NCBI GenBank assembly: GCA_903833215.1
Contig: CAILEM010000009.1
Span: forward strand, 124,001-188,000
Direction of reading: 5' to 3'
Source of the DNA: an uncultured Armatimonadota bacterium
Lineage (GTDB): Bacteria > Armatimonadota > Fimbriimonadia > Fimbriimonadales > Fimbriimonadaceae
Length of the DNA stretch: 64,000 nucleotides
The notes under the pieces are model-generated. The model was not told the DNA's origin. It ran no database searches and was given only the letters and a program-made list of their open reading frames with translations. Position numbers and translations under genes: made by a program. Below, in pieces: positions 36,276-46,208 of the stretch; position 1 is the stretch's first letter, and each line of letters begins with the position of its first letter.

Positions 36276-37562
36276 ATGCAAGTTACACGAGAAGATTTAA
36301 ACCCCTGCACTGTTTTGCTAAATATCGTCTGTGATGCAGACGAAGTAAAGGAGGGGTTCGACAAGGCTTTCAAGCAGATTGCCAAGAAGATCAAACTGCC
36401 CGGGTTCCGACCTGGACACGCCCCCAAAGCCATGCTTGAAGGCTTGATCTCGAAGGAAGAACTGTACGAAAGCGCAACGGAGAATATCGTTCGCGTCGGA
36501 TACAGGAAAGCTCTTGAAGAGACTACACTTGAAATCGACCAAACAACTCGACCGACCGTTGAACTGAAGTTGTTGGATCAAGAAACAAGTGCGGCAGAGT
36601 TTTCCCTGAAGGTGCCGCTTCCTCCACAGATTACTCTTGGCGATTACAAGGGACTGCCGGTTCAGAAGCCCGCGATTGAGGTCACCGAAGAGGAAGTCGA
36701 CAAGCAGATTGAAGAATTTCGAAAGCGACGCCAACTTCGAGAGGCAGTTACGGATCGTGGAGTTCAAGAGGGCGATGTCGCAGTTGTCAATGTAAAGCTT
36801 GAGGGCGAAGAGGGCGACGGTCGAAATTTCATGACCATCGCTGGTCAGACTTTCGAGCAGCTTGACCAGGCACTGATGGGCATGCAAGTTGAAGAGATCA
36901 AGAATCTTGAGGTCACGTTCCCGGAGAACTTCCAAGAGAAAGATTGGGCGGGCCAGACTCACAAAATTCAAGTCGCCGTCAATTCACTCAGTGGAGTGAA
37001 GCTGCCGGACCTAGACGATTCATTCGCACAGAGCTTGAAGACGGAAAGTGTGGAAGATCTTCGCGAGCGAGTACGTGCAGGACTTGGTCGAGCAAAGGCC
37101 GAAATGCTTCGAGAACTTGTTACCGAACAACTGATGGAGCGCCTTCAGGAGCGATCTCAAGTATTCGTGAGTGACAATATGTGGGAGTCTCTCGCCGAGA
37201 GACGTCTGCGAGAAACCGCAGAAGAGCAACGCAAAGAAGGGAAGTCCCTTGAAAGTTACGCCGCTGAGAAAGGCATGACGATGGAGCAACTCCATGATGC
37301 CTGGAAGAAGAATGCGAAGCTTCAGGTCGAGCGAGCGCTGATGATCAAGGAAGTGTTCGTCAAGGAAGAGATGCAGTTGGCCAACGCTGAGTTGAATGCC
37401 GAACTCTTCGAGATGGCCCAAGAGTACAACGTCGAAGTCGATGAGATGCTCAAGATGCTGCAGCGAAACGAAGCGGTCGACGAACTTCATTTCCGAGCAA
37501 TCAGCCGTAAAGTCACGGATTTCTTGCAGTCGCAAGCTGAAGTCTCAGAAGTCGCACTTTAA
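36276..37562 (+). CDS. tig: trigger factor (ribosome-associated chaperone and peptidyl-prolyl isomerase)
   Basis: 428 residues from ATG 36276, normal for the family; the frame opens at 36186 but the extra 30 residues have no family match. The ribosome-binding signature is IKLPGFRPGHAPKAM. The middle FKBP-type domain (about 165-250; EGDVAVVNVKLEGEEG) and the long helical C-terminal arms are present. It precedes clpP and clpX in the common tig-clpP-clpX order but is separated from them by a strong terminator. Confidence 0.96.
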   Translation: MQVTREDLNPCTVLLNIVCDADEVKEGFDKAFKQIAKKIKLPGFRPGHAPKAMLEGLISKEELYESATENIVRVGYRKALEETTLEIDQTTRPTVELKLLDQETSAAEFSLKVPLPPQITLGDYKGLPVQKPAIEVTEEEVDKQIEEFRKRRQLREAVTDRGVQEGDVAVVNVKLEGEEGDGRNFMTIAGQTFEQLDQALMGMQVEEIKNLEVTFPENFQEKDWAGQTHKIQVAVNSLSGVKLPDLDDSFAQSLKTESVEDLRERVRAGLGRAKAEMLRELVTEQLMERLQERSQVFVSDNMWESLAERRLRETAEEQRKEGKSLESYAAEKGMTMEQLHDAWKKNAKLQVERALMIKEVFVKEEMQLANAELNAELFEMAQEYNVEVDEMLKMLQRNEAVDELHFRAISRKVTDFLQSQAEVSEVAL

Positions 37563-37567
37563 GAGGC

Positions 37568-37605
37568 CACAGTATCGTGCCGCCGCAAGACGGCACGATA
37601 CTGTG
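37568..37605 (+). terminator. rho-independent terminator after tig
   Basis: A perfect 15-bp stem (CACAGTATCGTGCCG / CGGCACGATACTGTG) with an 8-nt loop, followed after 8 nt by TTTTT. Begins 6 nt after the tig stop. Confidence 0.85.
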
Positions 37606-37730
37606 AGTCGCGTTTTTGTGTGTCCCAACCACGAGTCCACTATTTGCGTAGTAGGGTGTAAGCTATCCTAAGTTGAGTGGGACGCGCGCTCGATCCACTC
37701 CAACGAAGATCGGCTTATAGGAGAACACAC

Positions 37731-38315
37731 ATGGGTATTCCCTACGTTATTGAACAAACCGCACGCGGCGAGCGCAGCTATGACCTTTGGTCACGGCTCC
37801 TCAAAGACCGGATCGTATTCCTCGGTACTCCGGTAGACGACTACGTTGCCAACCTCATTGTCGCTCAGTTATTGTTCCTCGAAAAGGAAGATCCTGATAA
37901 GGACATTGATTTCTACATCAACTCACCCGGTGGCTCGGTGAGTGCTGGTCTGGCGATCTACGACTGTATGCAGATCGTAAAGCCGAACATCGCGACCATT
38001 TGCATTGGACAAGCCGCTTCAATGGGAGCTGTCCTTTTGGCTGGCGGTGCTGCCGGAAAGAGATACTGCCTTAAGCACGCTCGAGTGATGATTCACCAGG
38101 TGAGTGCAGGATTCCAGGGCACGACTGCCGATATCAATGTTCAAGCTGCGGAAATTAACCGCTACATGGACATCCTTATGGATATTCTCGGCAATCACAC
38201 CGGTAAGGATCCAGAAAAGGTACGCAAGGATTGCGATCGAGACTACTTTATGTCCGGTGAAGAAGCAAAAACCTATGGGATCATAGATAATGTTTTAGAG
38301 AGCGGAGTCCGTTAA
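37731..38315 (+). CDS. clpP: ATP-dependent Clp protease proteolytic subunit
   Basis: 194 residues from ATG 37731, chosen because AGGAGA lies 8 nt upstream and the family start ([10 protein letters not shown], then [17 protein letters not shown]) fits; the frame opens earlier at 37677. The serine-protease triad is Ser98 (GQAASMGA), His122 (MIHQ) and Asp171 (DRDYFMS). It forms the proteolytic barrel used by ClpX, encoded 14 nt downstream. Confidence 0.98.
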   Translation: MGIPYVIEQTARGERSYDLWSRLLKDRIVFLGTPVDDYVANLIVAQLLFLEKEDPDKDIDFYINSPGGSVSAGLAIYDCMQIVKPNIATICIGQAASMGAVLLAGGAAGKRYCLKHARVMIHQVSAGFQGTTADINVQAAEINRYMDILMDILGNHTGKDPEKVRKDCDRDYFMSGEEAKTYGIIDNVLESGVR

Positions 38316-38329
38316 GGAGCAAGCATTCG

Positions 38330-39640
38330 ATGGCAGTAACGGGTAACGATTTGCGGGGACACTGTTGTCTCTGTGGCAAACCTAAAGAGCAGGTCAAAAA
38401 GCTTATCGTCGGTTTACATGGGGCTGTTTGCTCCGAGTGTATCGACCTATGCAATTACACGCTCTATGGTGATGGGGATAAGGCTGGCGCAGTCGCGTCA
38501 CAAATTGGCCCCGCAATCGCCCGTGCCAAAGCTCTGGCCCATTCGGCAGCCCGTCGCGGTGTGCCGAAGCCCAAAGAGATCGTACAGTTCCTAGACCAGT
38601 ATGTGGTTGGGCAGAAGCAGACAAAGCGTGCACTTGCGGTAGCTGTCTATAACCACTACAAGCGGATTGGCGAGTCTTCGGATGATGGTGTGGAACTTCA
38701 GAAGAGCAACATCCTTATGGTCGGGCCGACCGGATGTGGAAAGACCCTTCTCGCGCAAACATTGGCGCGGATGCTCAATGTTCCTTTCGCCATTGCTGAT
38801 GCCACTGCGCTCACCGAGGCAGGATATGTGGGTGAGGACGTCGAGAACATCCTCCTCAAGCTTTACCAATCGGCGGAGAGCATTGATCACCACAATTCCA
38901 AATCCCTTTGCGAGCGGGGAATTATCTATGTCGATGAGATCGACAAGATTGCACGGAAGAGCGACAACCCTTCGATCACGCGAGATGTGAGTGGGGAAGG
39001 CGTCCAGCAGGCGCTACTTAAGATTTTAGAAGGGACCATCGCCAACGTACCCCCACAGGGCGGGCGCAAGCATCCTCAGCAAGAGTATTTGCAGATTGAT
39101 ACGACGAACATTCTGTTTATCTGTGCGGGTGCGTTTGAAGGAATTGAAGGGATCATTCGCCAGCGCATGAAAGAGAGTGTTATCGGCTTCAGGTCAACAC
39201 CTGAATCGAAAGCCGATAGGGATGCCAACCTGCTGAAGGGGCTACTTCCAGAGGATCTCCTGCACTTTGGCTTGATCCCAGAATTCGTTGGCAGACTTCC
39301 GATCGTGGCGACCTTAGAAGCGCTCGACGAAGAAACACTGGTCAGGATACTTACAGAGCCCAGAAACGCGATTCTGAAGCAGTACGCGCGCCTTTTCGAG
39401 ATGGATGGCGTGGAATTGGTTGTGGAACCGCGTGTCCTTGGAGAAGTTGCCCGAGAGGCGATGAAGCGTAAGTCGGGTGCTCGCGCCCTCCGGGCCATCA
39501 TTGAGCACGTGATCATGGACGTGATGTACGAGGTTCCTAGCTCCGAACTCATCAAGCGAGTCATTCTTCCCAATGGCCTGATTGAGGAAGGGAAGGATCC
39601 GATTCTTCTTACTGACGATCAAATTCGTCAAGCCAGCTAG
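38330..39640 (+). CDS. clpX: ATP-dependent Clp protease ATP-binding subunit
   Basis: 436 residues. An N-terminal C4 zinc finger (CCLCGK ... CSECIDLC), then AAA+ unfoldase motifs: Walker A GPTGCGKT (about 129-136), Walker [12 protein letters not shown], sensor and pore-loop segments including GYVGEDVE, and the IGF-type ClpP-docking loop near VIGFRS. Good Shine-Dalgarno AAGGAG before ATG 38330. It unfolds substrates into ClpP. Confidence 0.98.
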   Translation: MAVTGNDLRGHCCLCGKPKEQVKKLIVGLHGAVCSECIDLCNYTLYGDGDKAGAVASQIGPAIARAKALAHSAARRGVPKPKEIVQFLDQYVVGQKQTKRALAVAVYNHYKRIGESSDDGVELQKSNILMVGPTGCGKTLLAQTLARMLNVPFAIADATALTEAGYVGEDVENILLKLYQSAESIDHHNSKSLCERGIIYVDEIDKIARKSDNPSITRDVSGEGVQQALLKILEGTIANVPPQGGRKHPQQEYLQIDTTNILFICAGAFEGIEGIIRQRMKESVIGFRSTPESKADRDANLLKGLLPEDLLHFGLIPEFVGRLPIVATLEALDEETLVRILTEPRNAILKQYARLFEMDGVELVVEPRVLGEVAREAMKRKSGARALRAIIEHVIMDVMYEVPSSELIKRVILPNGLIEEGKDPILLTDDQIRQAS

Positions 39641-39660
39641 AACAACTCAGAGCAAGCCGC

Positions 39661-39834
39661 TCAGTCGTGCTTGTCGGTAGTCTTCTTCTTGTCACCCGCC
39701 CGTCTTGTGCGGAATCGCTTGGCCCTTTCTTCTTCTCGGTTAAGGAAGCTCGAGAAGACGAGAAATCCCGAAACCGTGACCACGAGGATCATGATGGTGA
39801 CAACAATGGTAAAGATTTTGAGTTCGGTGCTCAC
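39661..39834 (-). CDS. small single-pass membrane protein (57 aa)
   Basis: A short gene read from GTG 39834: an N-terminal hydrophobic helix (FTIVVTIMILVVTVSGFLVF, residues 8-27) and then a highly basic tail (REEERAKRFRTRRAGDKKK). This topology is typical of real small membrane proteins, and the opposite strand offers only a low-complexity frame. No clear ribosome site. It is convergent with clpX and followed by nothing else on its strand. Function unknown. Confidence 0.5.
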   Translation of the reverse strand: MSTELKIFTIVVTIMILVVTVSGFLVFSSFLNREEERAKRFRTRRAGDKKKTTDKHD

Positions 39835-39898
39835 GATTAACTTGGGTTGGATTCCATCGAGCGGAACCCCTGATCTGATTATTGCTTAACATCAAGGC

Positions 39899-39937
39899 AA
39901 AAAAAGGACCGGCTCACAGATTGCTGTGAGCCGGTCC
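39899..39937 (-). terminator. rho-independent terminator for the Gly/Met-rich protein gene
   Basis: A perfect 14-bp stem (GGACCGGCTCACAG / CTGTGAGCCGGTCC, 4-nt loop) at 39906-39937; in the minus direction it is followed by seven T. It sits about 20 nt after the stop of the gene at 39959-40651. Confidence 0.9.
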
Positions 39938-39958
39938 TTTGATTTTGGTTAGGTCAGA

Positions 39959-40651
39959 CTACATGCCGCCCATGCCGCCGCGTCCGCCGCCGCCCATGCC
40001 GCCGCCGCTACCGCCGCCCATGCCGCCGCCCATACCGCCGCCGCCCATGCCGCCGCCCATACCGCCGCCCATGCCGCCGCCCATACCGCCGCCGCCCATG
40101 CCGCCGCCCATGCCGCCACCCATACCGCCGCCACCGCCACCGGAGCTACCTTGCTTTGACAAGGTGCTGATCTCAGGTGGGATCTGGTACGACTGGTTGC
40201 CAGACTTGGCACCGAGCATTGCTGCGATGAATGCAGGGTCGGCCGATCGAATCTTGATTCTTCGAATGATGGTCGTCTTGACGGGGCCAACGTTCTCTGA
40301 GCTACCCGCAGTTGGAGCGGTTGTTTCAGCTCTCTTGACGATTTCGAATACGCCACCCTCAACACGATAGGTTGAGTCGACTTGTCGAAGGACATTCTGA
40401 AGAGCCGTCTCGAACGTAACGTTCTTGAGGCTAACCGTTACGACGCCCTGGACCTCAGGTGCAATCGAATACGATACGCTGACGTTCTTGAACAGTGCTC
40501 GAAGAGCTTCGCGAACGTCGGCTTGGTCGAGTTCCAGTGAAGGAATCGTTTTTTGGGAAATGTCTTCCTGAGCTGCGGCCATTCGTGGCATGCCGCCTAT
40601 CAAAAAGACACCTAGGACAGTAGCAAGTACTGCCTTGAACAATGATCTCAT
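39959..40651 (-). CDS. exported STN/secretin-N domain protein with Gly/Met-rich tail
   Basis: 230 residues. A signal peptide (VLATVLGVFLIGGMPRMAAAQ) is followed by an STN-like domain at about 36-108 (LELDQADVREALRALFKNV, then YSIAPEVQGVVTVSLKNV, FETALQNVLRQV), the fold at the start of secretins and TonB-type proteins. No secretin pore domain follows. The last 60 residues are almost only Gly and Met, in GGGM repeats with 12 Met. AGGAGG at 40659-40664 gives a perfect ribosome site 7 nt before ATG 40651. It could bind a secretin or outer-membrane partner; the tail could be a flexible, possibly metal-binding or adhesive region. Both roles are inference. Confidence 0.85.
   Translation of the reverse strand: MRSLFKAVLATVLGVFLIGGMPRMAAAQEDISQKTIPSLELDQADVREALRALFKNVSVSYSIAPEVQGVVTVSLKNVTFETALQNVLRQVDSTYRVEGGVFEIVKRAETTAPTAGSSENVGPVKTTIIRRIKIRSADPAFIAAMLGAKSGNQSYQIPPEISTLSKQGSSGGGGGGMGGGMGGGMGGGGMGGGMGGGMGGGMGGGGMGGGMGGGSGGGMGGGGRGGMGGM
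39962..40147. repeat. coding low-complexity repeat (Gly/Met tract)
   Basis: About 185 nt built of CCGCC/CAT units on the plus strand, i.e. GGC-GGC-GGC-ATG codons on the coding minus strand. Units of 12 and 15 nt alternate. Such a tract can change length by slippage, so tail length may vary between strains. Confidence 0.85.
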
Positions 40652-40975
40652 CCGTAAACCTCCTGACCCTCAGAAGGTTTGGACCCTCCAATGTGGGATA
40701 CAGTATGGACTACCGAGTCGGGACAGCGTTACGGCTTTCTAGCTAAATGGCTGAAATTGCCGAAAATGGCCCATTGAACCTGGTCGAAATGGCATGGTTA
40801 GCTCCCCCGACCAGCGGAAAGTAACCTGCCACCATCAATAACACCTATTAGTGTATATAACTCAGTAAAGGCAATAACGACCGGGGTATTCCAGCTTCCA
40901 GAAGGGTTGTAAAGGAATGTGGCCCCGCAACCAAAAGGTCGCGGGGCCACACTCACACCAACTTACTTGGCTCGA
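40652..40975. other. intergenic region upstream of the STN gene, with gyrA terminator
   Basis: 324 nt without a gene. It holds the ribosome site and presumably the promoter of the STN gene at its left end, an AT-rich stretch at about 40840-40880, and the hairpin ending gyrA at its right end. Confidence 0.6.
40919..40950 (-). terminator. strong hairpin after gyrA
   Basis: Stem GTGGCCCCGC with GCGGGGCCAC, extended inward by GACC/GGTT around a TTTT loop (14 bp in all). It lies 26 nt after the gyrA stop. No clear T-run follows on the minus strand, so termination may rely on the stem or on Rho. Confidence 0.6.
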
Positions 40976-43486
40976 CTATTCTGTCGCGTCTGGTGTTGCG
41001 TCTTCGTAATCGTCTTCACCGGTTAGGTCACCGCCATCGGTGTCTTGGACGATCCTAGCAATGCTTCGAACCTGGTCTCCGCTAGCAAGATTGATGAGTC
41101 GAACACCTTGAGCAACACGGCCCGTCGTTCGGATCTCTTTAATCTTGACCCGGATTCCTTTGCCCTTGGTCGTCATGACTAAGAGTCGGTCAGAATCTTC
41201 AACCACCTCGGCTCCAACAATTTTTCCAGTCTTGTCGGTGCAGTTCATCGTCAGGATGCCGCTTCCACCTCTACCTTGAACTCGGTAGTCCTCAAGAGGA
41301 GTGCGCTTTCCATAGCCGTTCTCGCTTACAACGAGTAGGCTGGCATCTGCCTTCACGACATCGGCGCTGACAACGGCATCGTCAGGGCTGCCGTCCTTAA
41401 ACACGATTGCCCTAACTCCGCCTGCAGCACGCGATCTCGAGGTTGCATCCTTCTCGTTGAATCGAATGCTCTGGCCCTCTCTTGTGATGAGCATAACATC
41501 GTCGTTGCCGCGAGTCTTGAGTGCCCACCCAAGCTCATCTCCTTCTTCGATGTCGAAGGCAATGAGTCCGTTGTTACGGATATTCGAGAATGCGGAAAGA
41601 TTGGTTCGCTTGATTTCAGCTTGACGCTTCGGACCTGTTCCACGGGTAACCATGGTGAGGAAGCCGTCGGTCGTCATGTCTTTGACACTGACCGTTGCTG
41701 TAACTCGTTCGCCACCCACAATCTGGATGTAATTGATGACAGGCATGCCCTTGGCGTATCGACCGCTCTCAGGGATTTCGTAGCCCTTTAGCCGATAAAC
41801 CCGTCCGCGATCCGTGAAGAACAGGATTGTGTGGTGGGTGCTGACCTGGAACAGGTGCGCCGGTTCGTCATCCGCCTTCAACGTATTATTGACGCCCTTG
41901 CCGCCGCGCTTCTGCTGACGATAGGCATCGATGGATACGCGCTTGATGTAGCCATCACGTGAGATGGAAATGATCGCTTCTTCGTCTGGAATCAGGTCTT
42001 CAGCGCTGAAATCACCGACTTCACGGGCCTGAATCTTGGAGCGTCGCTCGTCACCAAACTTGTCGCGAAGATACTGAACTTCTTCTCTAAGAACTTTCTT
42101 GAGTCGCTCAGCATCGTTGAGGATGTCCATCAAGTTCTGAACCTTGAGGGCTGCGTTCTTGAAGTCTTTTTCTAGATCTTGTTGATCGAGTTGAGTCAAG
42201 CGACGAAGCGGCATGTTCAAGACGGCTTGCGCTTGAACGACCGACATTTCAAACCTTCGAACCATTTCGGCGCGAGCGGTGGGAGTATCCGCACTCGCTC
42301 GAATGAGAGCGATAATTTCGTCGAGGAACCTTCGCGCGATCTGGAAACCTTCGGCGTGGTGTAGTTCTTCGAGGGCTCGATAAAGCTCGTATCGCGTTCT
42401 GCGTTCAATTACGATTCTTCGGTGTCGAAGATACTCGTCGAGCATGACGAGCAACGGACAAGTGCGCGGTGCCAAGTCGACCAGTCCGAGCATGATCGCG
42501 CCGAACGTGGTTCTCAAGTTCGTGTGCTTCAACAAGTAGTTGAGAGCCTTGTTCGGATTCACGTCGCGTCGAACTTCAACTTCGATTCGCATTCCGCGCT
42601 TGTCCGAGTAGTCCTGAACGCTGAGAATGCCGTCAAACTTTCTTTCTTTGGCAATTGCGGCGATTGACTTGACCAAGTTCTCTTTGTTGACCTGGTATGG
42701 AATCTCGGTGACTACGATGACGGACTTGCCGGCATCGCCCTGTTCGATCATCGTCTTGGCCTGAATGACGATCGATCCGCGGCCAGTTTCATAGGCGCTA
42801 CGGATTCCCTTGGTCCCCATGATGATTCCATAGGTGGGGAAATCGGGGCCCTGAATGTGCTCCATAACCTGATCCAACGTGCAGTCGGGTTGGTCAATTC
42901 GGAGCATGAGTGCGTTACACACTTCAGTCAAGTTATGAGGGGGCAGGTTCGTGGCCATGCCAACCGCGATGCCTTGGCTACCGTTGCAGATAAGGTTCGG
43001 GAATTTGCCGGGGAGGACACGTGGTTCAAGAAGCGTTTGGGAGTAGTTGGTATCCCATTCAACGGTCTCGCGATCCAAGTCTTCCATGAGTTCCATGGCG
43101 AGCGGCATCAATCGCGCTTCGGTATATCGCATGGCAGCGGGGGAGTCGCCATCAATACTTCCGAAGTTTCCTTGGCCGTCAATGAGTGGATACCGGAGGG
43201 ACCATGGTTGGGCCATACGAACGAGAGTCGGGTAGATGACGGCCTCGCCGTGAGGGTGGTAATCACCACTCGTCGTTCCGCAGATCTTTGCGCACTTTAC
43301 GTGTCCGCCGTCTGGCGTCACGTTGAGTGTGCGCATCGCGTACAGAATTCGCCTTTGAACAGGCTTAAGTCCGTCACGCACGTCAGGAAGAGCGCGCGCG
43401 ATAATGACGGACATCGCGTAGTTAACATAAGAGCGTCCTAGCTCTTCATCGACGTTAACGATCGAAAAATTTGGGTTCTCTGCCAC
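40976..43486 (-). CDS. gyrA: DNA gyrase subunit A
   Basis: 836 residues from GTG 43486, chosen because AGGA lies 9 nt upstream and the protein then starts [16 protein letters not shown] like other GyrA; the frame is open to 43627. Catalytic tyrosine is Tyr121 ([10 protein letters not shown]). The C-terminal domain carries a GyrA-box-like QKRGGKG, which separates gyrase from topoisomerase IV. The quinolone-pocket segment reads [12 protein letters not shown]: Ala and Pro stand where E. coli has Ser83 and Asp87. The acidic C-terminal tail is typical. gyrB is not in the window. Confidence 0.97.
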   Translation of the reverse strand: MAENPNFSIVNVDEELGRSYVNYAMSVIIARALPDVRDGLKPVQRRILYAMRTLNVTPDGGHVKCAKICGTTSGDYHPHGEAVIYPTLVRMAQPWSLRYPLIDGQGNFGSIDGDSPAAMRYTEARLMPLAMELMEDLDRETVEWDTNYSQTLLEPRVLPGKFPNLICNGSQGIAVGMATNLPPHNLTEVCNALMLRIDQPDCTLDQVMEHIQGPDFPTYGIIMGTKGIRSAYETGRGSIVIQAKTMIEQGDAGKSVIVVTEIPYQVNKENLVKSIAAIAKERKFDGILSVQDYSDKRGMRIEVEVRRDVNPNKALNYLLKHTNLRTTFGAIMLGLVDLAPRTCPLLVMLDEYLRHRRIVIERRTRYELYRALEELHHAEGFQIARRFLDEIIALIRASADTPTARAEMVRRFEMSVVQAQAVLNMPLRRLTQLDQQDLEKDFKNAALKVQNLMDILNDAERLKKVLREEVQYLRDKFGDERRSKIQAREVGDFSAEDLIPDEEAIISISRDGYIKRVSIDAYRQQKRGGKGVNNTLKADDEPAHLFQVSTHHTILFFTDRGRVYRLKGYEIPESGRYAKGMPVINYIQIVGGERVTATVSVKDMTTDGFLTMVTRGTGPKRQAEIKRTNLSAFSNIRNNGLIAFDIEEGDELGWALKTRGNDDVMLITREGQSIRFNEKDATSRSRAAGGVRAIVFKDGSPDDAVVSADVVKADASLLVVSENGYGKRTPLEDYRVQGRGGSGILTMNCTDKTGKIVGAEVVEDSDRLLVMTTKGKGIRVKIKEIRTTGRVAQGVRLINLASGDQVRSIARIVQDTDGGDLTGEDDYEDATPDATE

Positions 43487-43703
43487 TGGTAGATTTCCTG
43501 ACGAACCAGGCAGCACGGAAGGCGCGCCAAATAGGTTCGAAGTGAAGTTAATTCTACCTGTTTTGAGGTCCTCAATGCCGATTTGCGAAGGATCACCCCT
43601 CGCTGCTGACCCCCCATACAGGAACAAGGGTATCGGAAGCTCAATTGGTCACGGGTGCAGTTCCTGCTGAGACATGCTCGTCAATCGCGTAGACTCACAG
43701 TTG

Positions 43704-44297
43704 ATGGCCACCGGAAAATTGGTAGTAGGCATCACTGGCGCAAGCGGTGCAATTTACGCTCAGAGGCTTTTGATCCAAGCTTCAAGTCATTTTTCAGAGA
43801 TTTTCCTGATGATGAGCCGTCAAGCGCTACAGGTCGCTTCGACCGAACTTGGAGTGGCTCCGGACCTTGATAACTGGTCGACCAAGGCTTGGCTCGGCCA
43901 GGAATATCCCAACATCAAACTGCTCGATTCGAAGAACTATTTCACCCCTCCGGCAAGCGGTTCCTTCCGCCACGACGGCATGGTGATCGTTCCGTGTTCG
44001 ATGGGATCGGCCGGGCGGATCGCAAACGGAATCTCCGACGATCTTCTTACCAGGTCGGCCGATGTTTGCTTGAAGGAGGGCAGGAAATTGATTCTGGTTC
44101 CCCGAGAGATGCCTTGGAACTTGATCATGCTTCGGAATCTCACTCAGCTTGCCGAAGCGGGAGCAACGATCTTGCCCGCTTGTCCTGCTTGGTACTACCA
44201 ACCCACAACCCTTGAGGACCTGGCTGATACCGTTGTCGCCCGTATTCTTCAGGCACTTGGGGTTGAACAGAAGATCGTCCCAGAGTGGATGCACTGA
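43704..44297 (+). CDS. ubiX: UbiX-family flavin prenyltransferase
   Basis: 197 residues from ATG 43704 (ATGGCCACCGG); the frame opens at 43674. It makes prenylated FMN for UbiD-type decarboxylases. Motifs: GITGASGAIYAQRLL, the VPCSMGSAGRIANGISDDLL segment, LVPREMPWN and the final LPACPAWYYQP. No ubiD partner is visible nearby. Divergent from gyrA across about 215 nt. Confidence 0.94.
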   Translation: MATGKLVVGITGASGAIYAQRLLIQASSHFSEIFLMMSRQALQVASTELGVAPDLDNWSTKAWLGQEYPNIKLLDSKNYFTPPASGSFRHDGMVIVPCSMGSAGRIANGISDDLLTRSADVCLKEGRKLILVPREMPWNLIMLRNLTQLAEAGATILPACPAWYYQPTTLEDLADTVVARILQALGVEQKIVPEWMH

Positions 44298-44340
44298 TTT
44301 CTGGTCTTCGGCGGAGTCCACAAGCGGCTAACATTATTAG

Positions 44341-45468
44341 GTGATCCAAGAAGATCGTCTTGTAAAGTTGTTTCTCGATTTGATCCATATTAACGCGCCT
44401 GCGCTTGCTGAGCGTGAAGTTGTTGAATGGACAAAGGCGTATTTGGAGCGTATTGGGCTAGAGGTTCACGAGGACAACGCTGGTGCCAAGATCGGCGGTA
44501 ATTCCAATAACCTTATTGCTTGGTTGCGTGGTTCGATTCCGACGGCACCGAAGATATTCCTTTCGGCGCATTTCGATACGGTTGAGCCGACGGCGGGACT
44601 TGTCGTCGAAGAGCGGGACGGAGTCTTCTACAGCGCATCCGACACGATTCTTGGGGCAGATGACAAAGGCGGCATGGCTCCGGCCATAGAAGCTATCCAA
44701 GCATTGATAGAGTCTGGAGAGCCCCACGGAGATATCTGCTTGTTATTTTCGTGTGCAGAGGAGATCGGGCTCCTTGGGGCAGATGCGGTCGATCTTAAAG
44801 ACTTGGGACTGGATTTCGGCTACGTGCTTGATACCGGTCCTCCCGTCGGAAGCTTCGTGACTCGAACAGCAACCCACGATAACCTCGAAATTCTCATCCA
44901 CGGCCGTCCAGCCCATGCCGGCAAGGACCCTGAGAACGGCATCAACGCGATGCAGGTGGCGGCAAGCGCAATCCAAGGAATGTGTCTTGGCCGAATTGGG
45001 CCAGAAACAACTGCCAATCTTGGCATTATCGAAGGTGGAACAGCTGTAAACGTTGTTTGTCCATTCGTGAAGATTCGTGCCGAAGCTCGAAGCACGAGCG
45101 TTGCCGAACTGGACGCACAAGTGGCACACATGATTCAGAAATTCGAATCAGCCGCGCAAGAGTGGAACACGACGGTTGAGATCTCTCACCACCGCCACTA
45201 CAACGCATATGAAGTTGATAAGGAAACTTCGGTTGTCCAAGTTGCCGTAAAGGCAGCGAAAAAATTGGGACTGTCTGGCACCCTCAGGACAACTTTAGGC
45301 GGCAGCGACGCAAACATTTACAATGCGAAGGGGTTGCCTTGTATCGTGATGGCAACGGGAATGGATAAGATACATACCCATGAGGAGTGCATTTCGCGCG
45401 AATCATTGGTCGATACGGCCCGTCTTACCTATGAAATATTGCTCAGTGCGGCAACTGTAACGCTTTAG
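44341..45468 (+). CDS. M20-family metallopeptidase, peptidase T-like
   Basis: 375 residues, cytoplasmic. Two-zinc site residues: SAHFDTV (His), GADDKGG (bridging Asp), CAEEIG (catalytic Glu and ligand Glu), LDTG (Asp) and HTHEE (His). A lid domain (about 180-290) is inserted as in dimeric M20 enzymes. It resembles PepT-like tri- and dipeptidases (YqjE group) more than ArgE or DapE. Starts at GTG 44341. An imperfect hairpin (AACTGTA / TACAGTT, 45453-45477) overlaps the stop. Confidence 0.9.
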   Translation: MIQEDRLVKLFLDLIHINAPALAEREVVEWTKAYLERIGLEVHEDNAGAKIGGNSNNLIAWLRGSIPTAPKIFLSAHFDTVEPTAGLVVEERDGVFYSASDTILGADDKGGMAPAIEAIQALIESGEPHGDICLLFSCAEEIGLLGADAVDLKDLGLDFGYVLDTGPPVGSFVTRTATHDNLEILIHGRPAHAGKDPENGINAMQVAASAIQGMCLGRIGPETTANLGIIEGGTAVNVVCPFVKIRAEARSTSVAELDAQVAHMIQKFESAAQEWNTTVEISHHRHYNAYEVDKETSVVQVAVKAAKKLGLSGTLRTTLGGSDANIYNAKGLPCIVMATGMDKIHTHEECISRESLVDTARLTYEILLSAATVTL

Positions 45469-45553
45469 GCTACAGTTACCGGGATTTGCAAGAATTCATC
45501 GGGGTGCTATGCTTGGTGTAGGACCCGGTCCAATTGATCACGGAGGATAAAAT

Positions 45554-46075
45554 ATGAAGAAGTTATTGGTATCATTCGCGGCCTTGACGGTCGTTGGTGC
45601 ATGTGCGACAGCTCCAGCTTTCGCTGACGACTACGTAGCACCGCCTGTCGGCGTATCGCTTAGATTAGGTGGATTTGCCCCGTCTGCCACAGACACCACG
45701 CATAACAGCGGCACCTCTTGGCTTGCTGCAGGTTTCGACTACAAAATGGCGGGCCTCCATTATTCGAAACTGCCAAAGGGATATTTCTCCGTTTCGATCG
45801 ATTACGCCGGCAAAGGTCAGTACCGATCTGCTCCTCTGCTGTTGAACTACACCATGGGCAAGACCGTTTATTTGAGTCTTGGCGGTGGCGTAAATTTCGC
45901 TCGATTCCCACAGGATGATGGCGTCGTAAACGACAAGATTCGATTCGCCTACAGCGGCGCACTCGGAGTGAACTTCGCAAATGGCCAGATTCCTCTGTTC
46001 TGTGAAGTCCGATACTTCGGCTGCGAGAACAATCGAGTTGGCGGCACTGCCGTGTACGTCGGCGGACGTTTCTAA
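45554..46075 (+). CDS. outer-membrane beta-barrel protein
   Basis: 173 residues. A signal peptide (KKLLVSFAALTVVGACATAPAFA) is followed by an alternating strand pattern (VSLRLGGFAP, LAAGFDYKMA, YFSVSIDYAG, LLLNYTMGKTVYLSLGGGVNFA) and a C-terminal VYVGGRF ending in Phe, the outer-membrane insertion signal. This is direct support for a diderm envelope. GGAGG lies 7-8 nt before ATG 45554. Eight strands are likely; function unknown. Confidence 0.85.
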   Translation: MKKLLVSFAALTVVGACATAPAFADDYVAPPVGVSLRLGGFAPSATDTTHNSGTSWLAAGFDYKMAGLHYSKLPKGYFSVSIDYAGKGQYRSAPLLLNYTMGKTVYLSLGGGVNFARFPQDDGVVNDKIRFAYSGALGVNFANGQIPLFCEVRYFGCENNRVGGTAVYVGGRF

Positions 46076-46208
46076 ATATTAAGGATTCAAAAGATGGGCC
46101 AAGGAGAGATTCTTGGCCCGTCTTCGTATTAGGTTACTGAACATTGAGAGGCTATCGGCGTCCTTACCCACAATCATGGAATTGTGCATTGGCGTCGCAA
46201 GGGTTAGA

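Noticed and set aside
39962-40147. Possible CRISPR-like array from regular short repeats
   Set aside because: Units are 12-15 nt, in frame as GGC/ATG codons and without unique spacers; it is a coding low-complexity tract.
39939-40370. Pro/Met-rich 143-codon frame on the plus strand (PPPMPP repeats)
   Set aside because: It is the reverse image of the GGGM-coding tract of the STN gene, which has a signal peptide, a perfect ribosome site and a terminator.
45453-45477. Hairpin overlapping the stop of the M20 peptidase gene as terminator
   Set aside because: Only a 7-bp stem with an 11-nt loop and no T-run; kept as a remark only.
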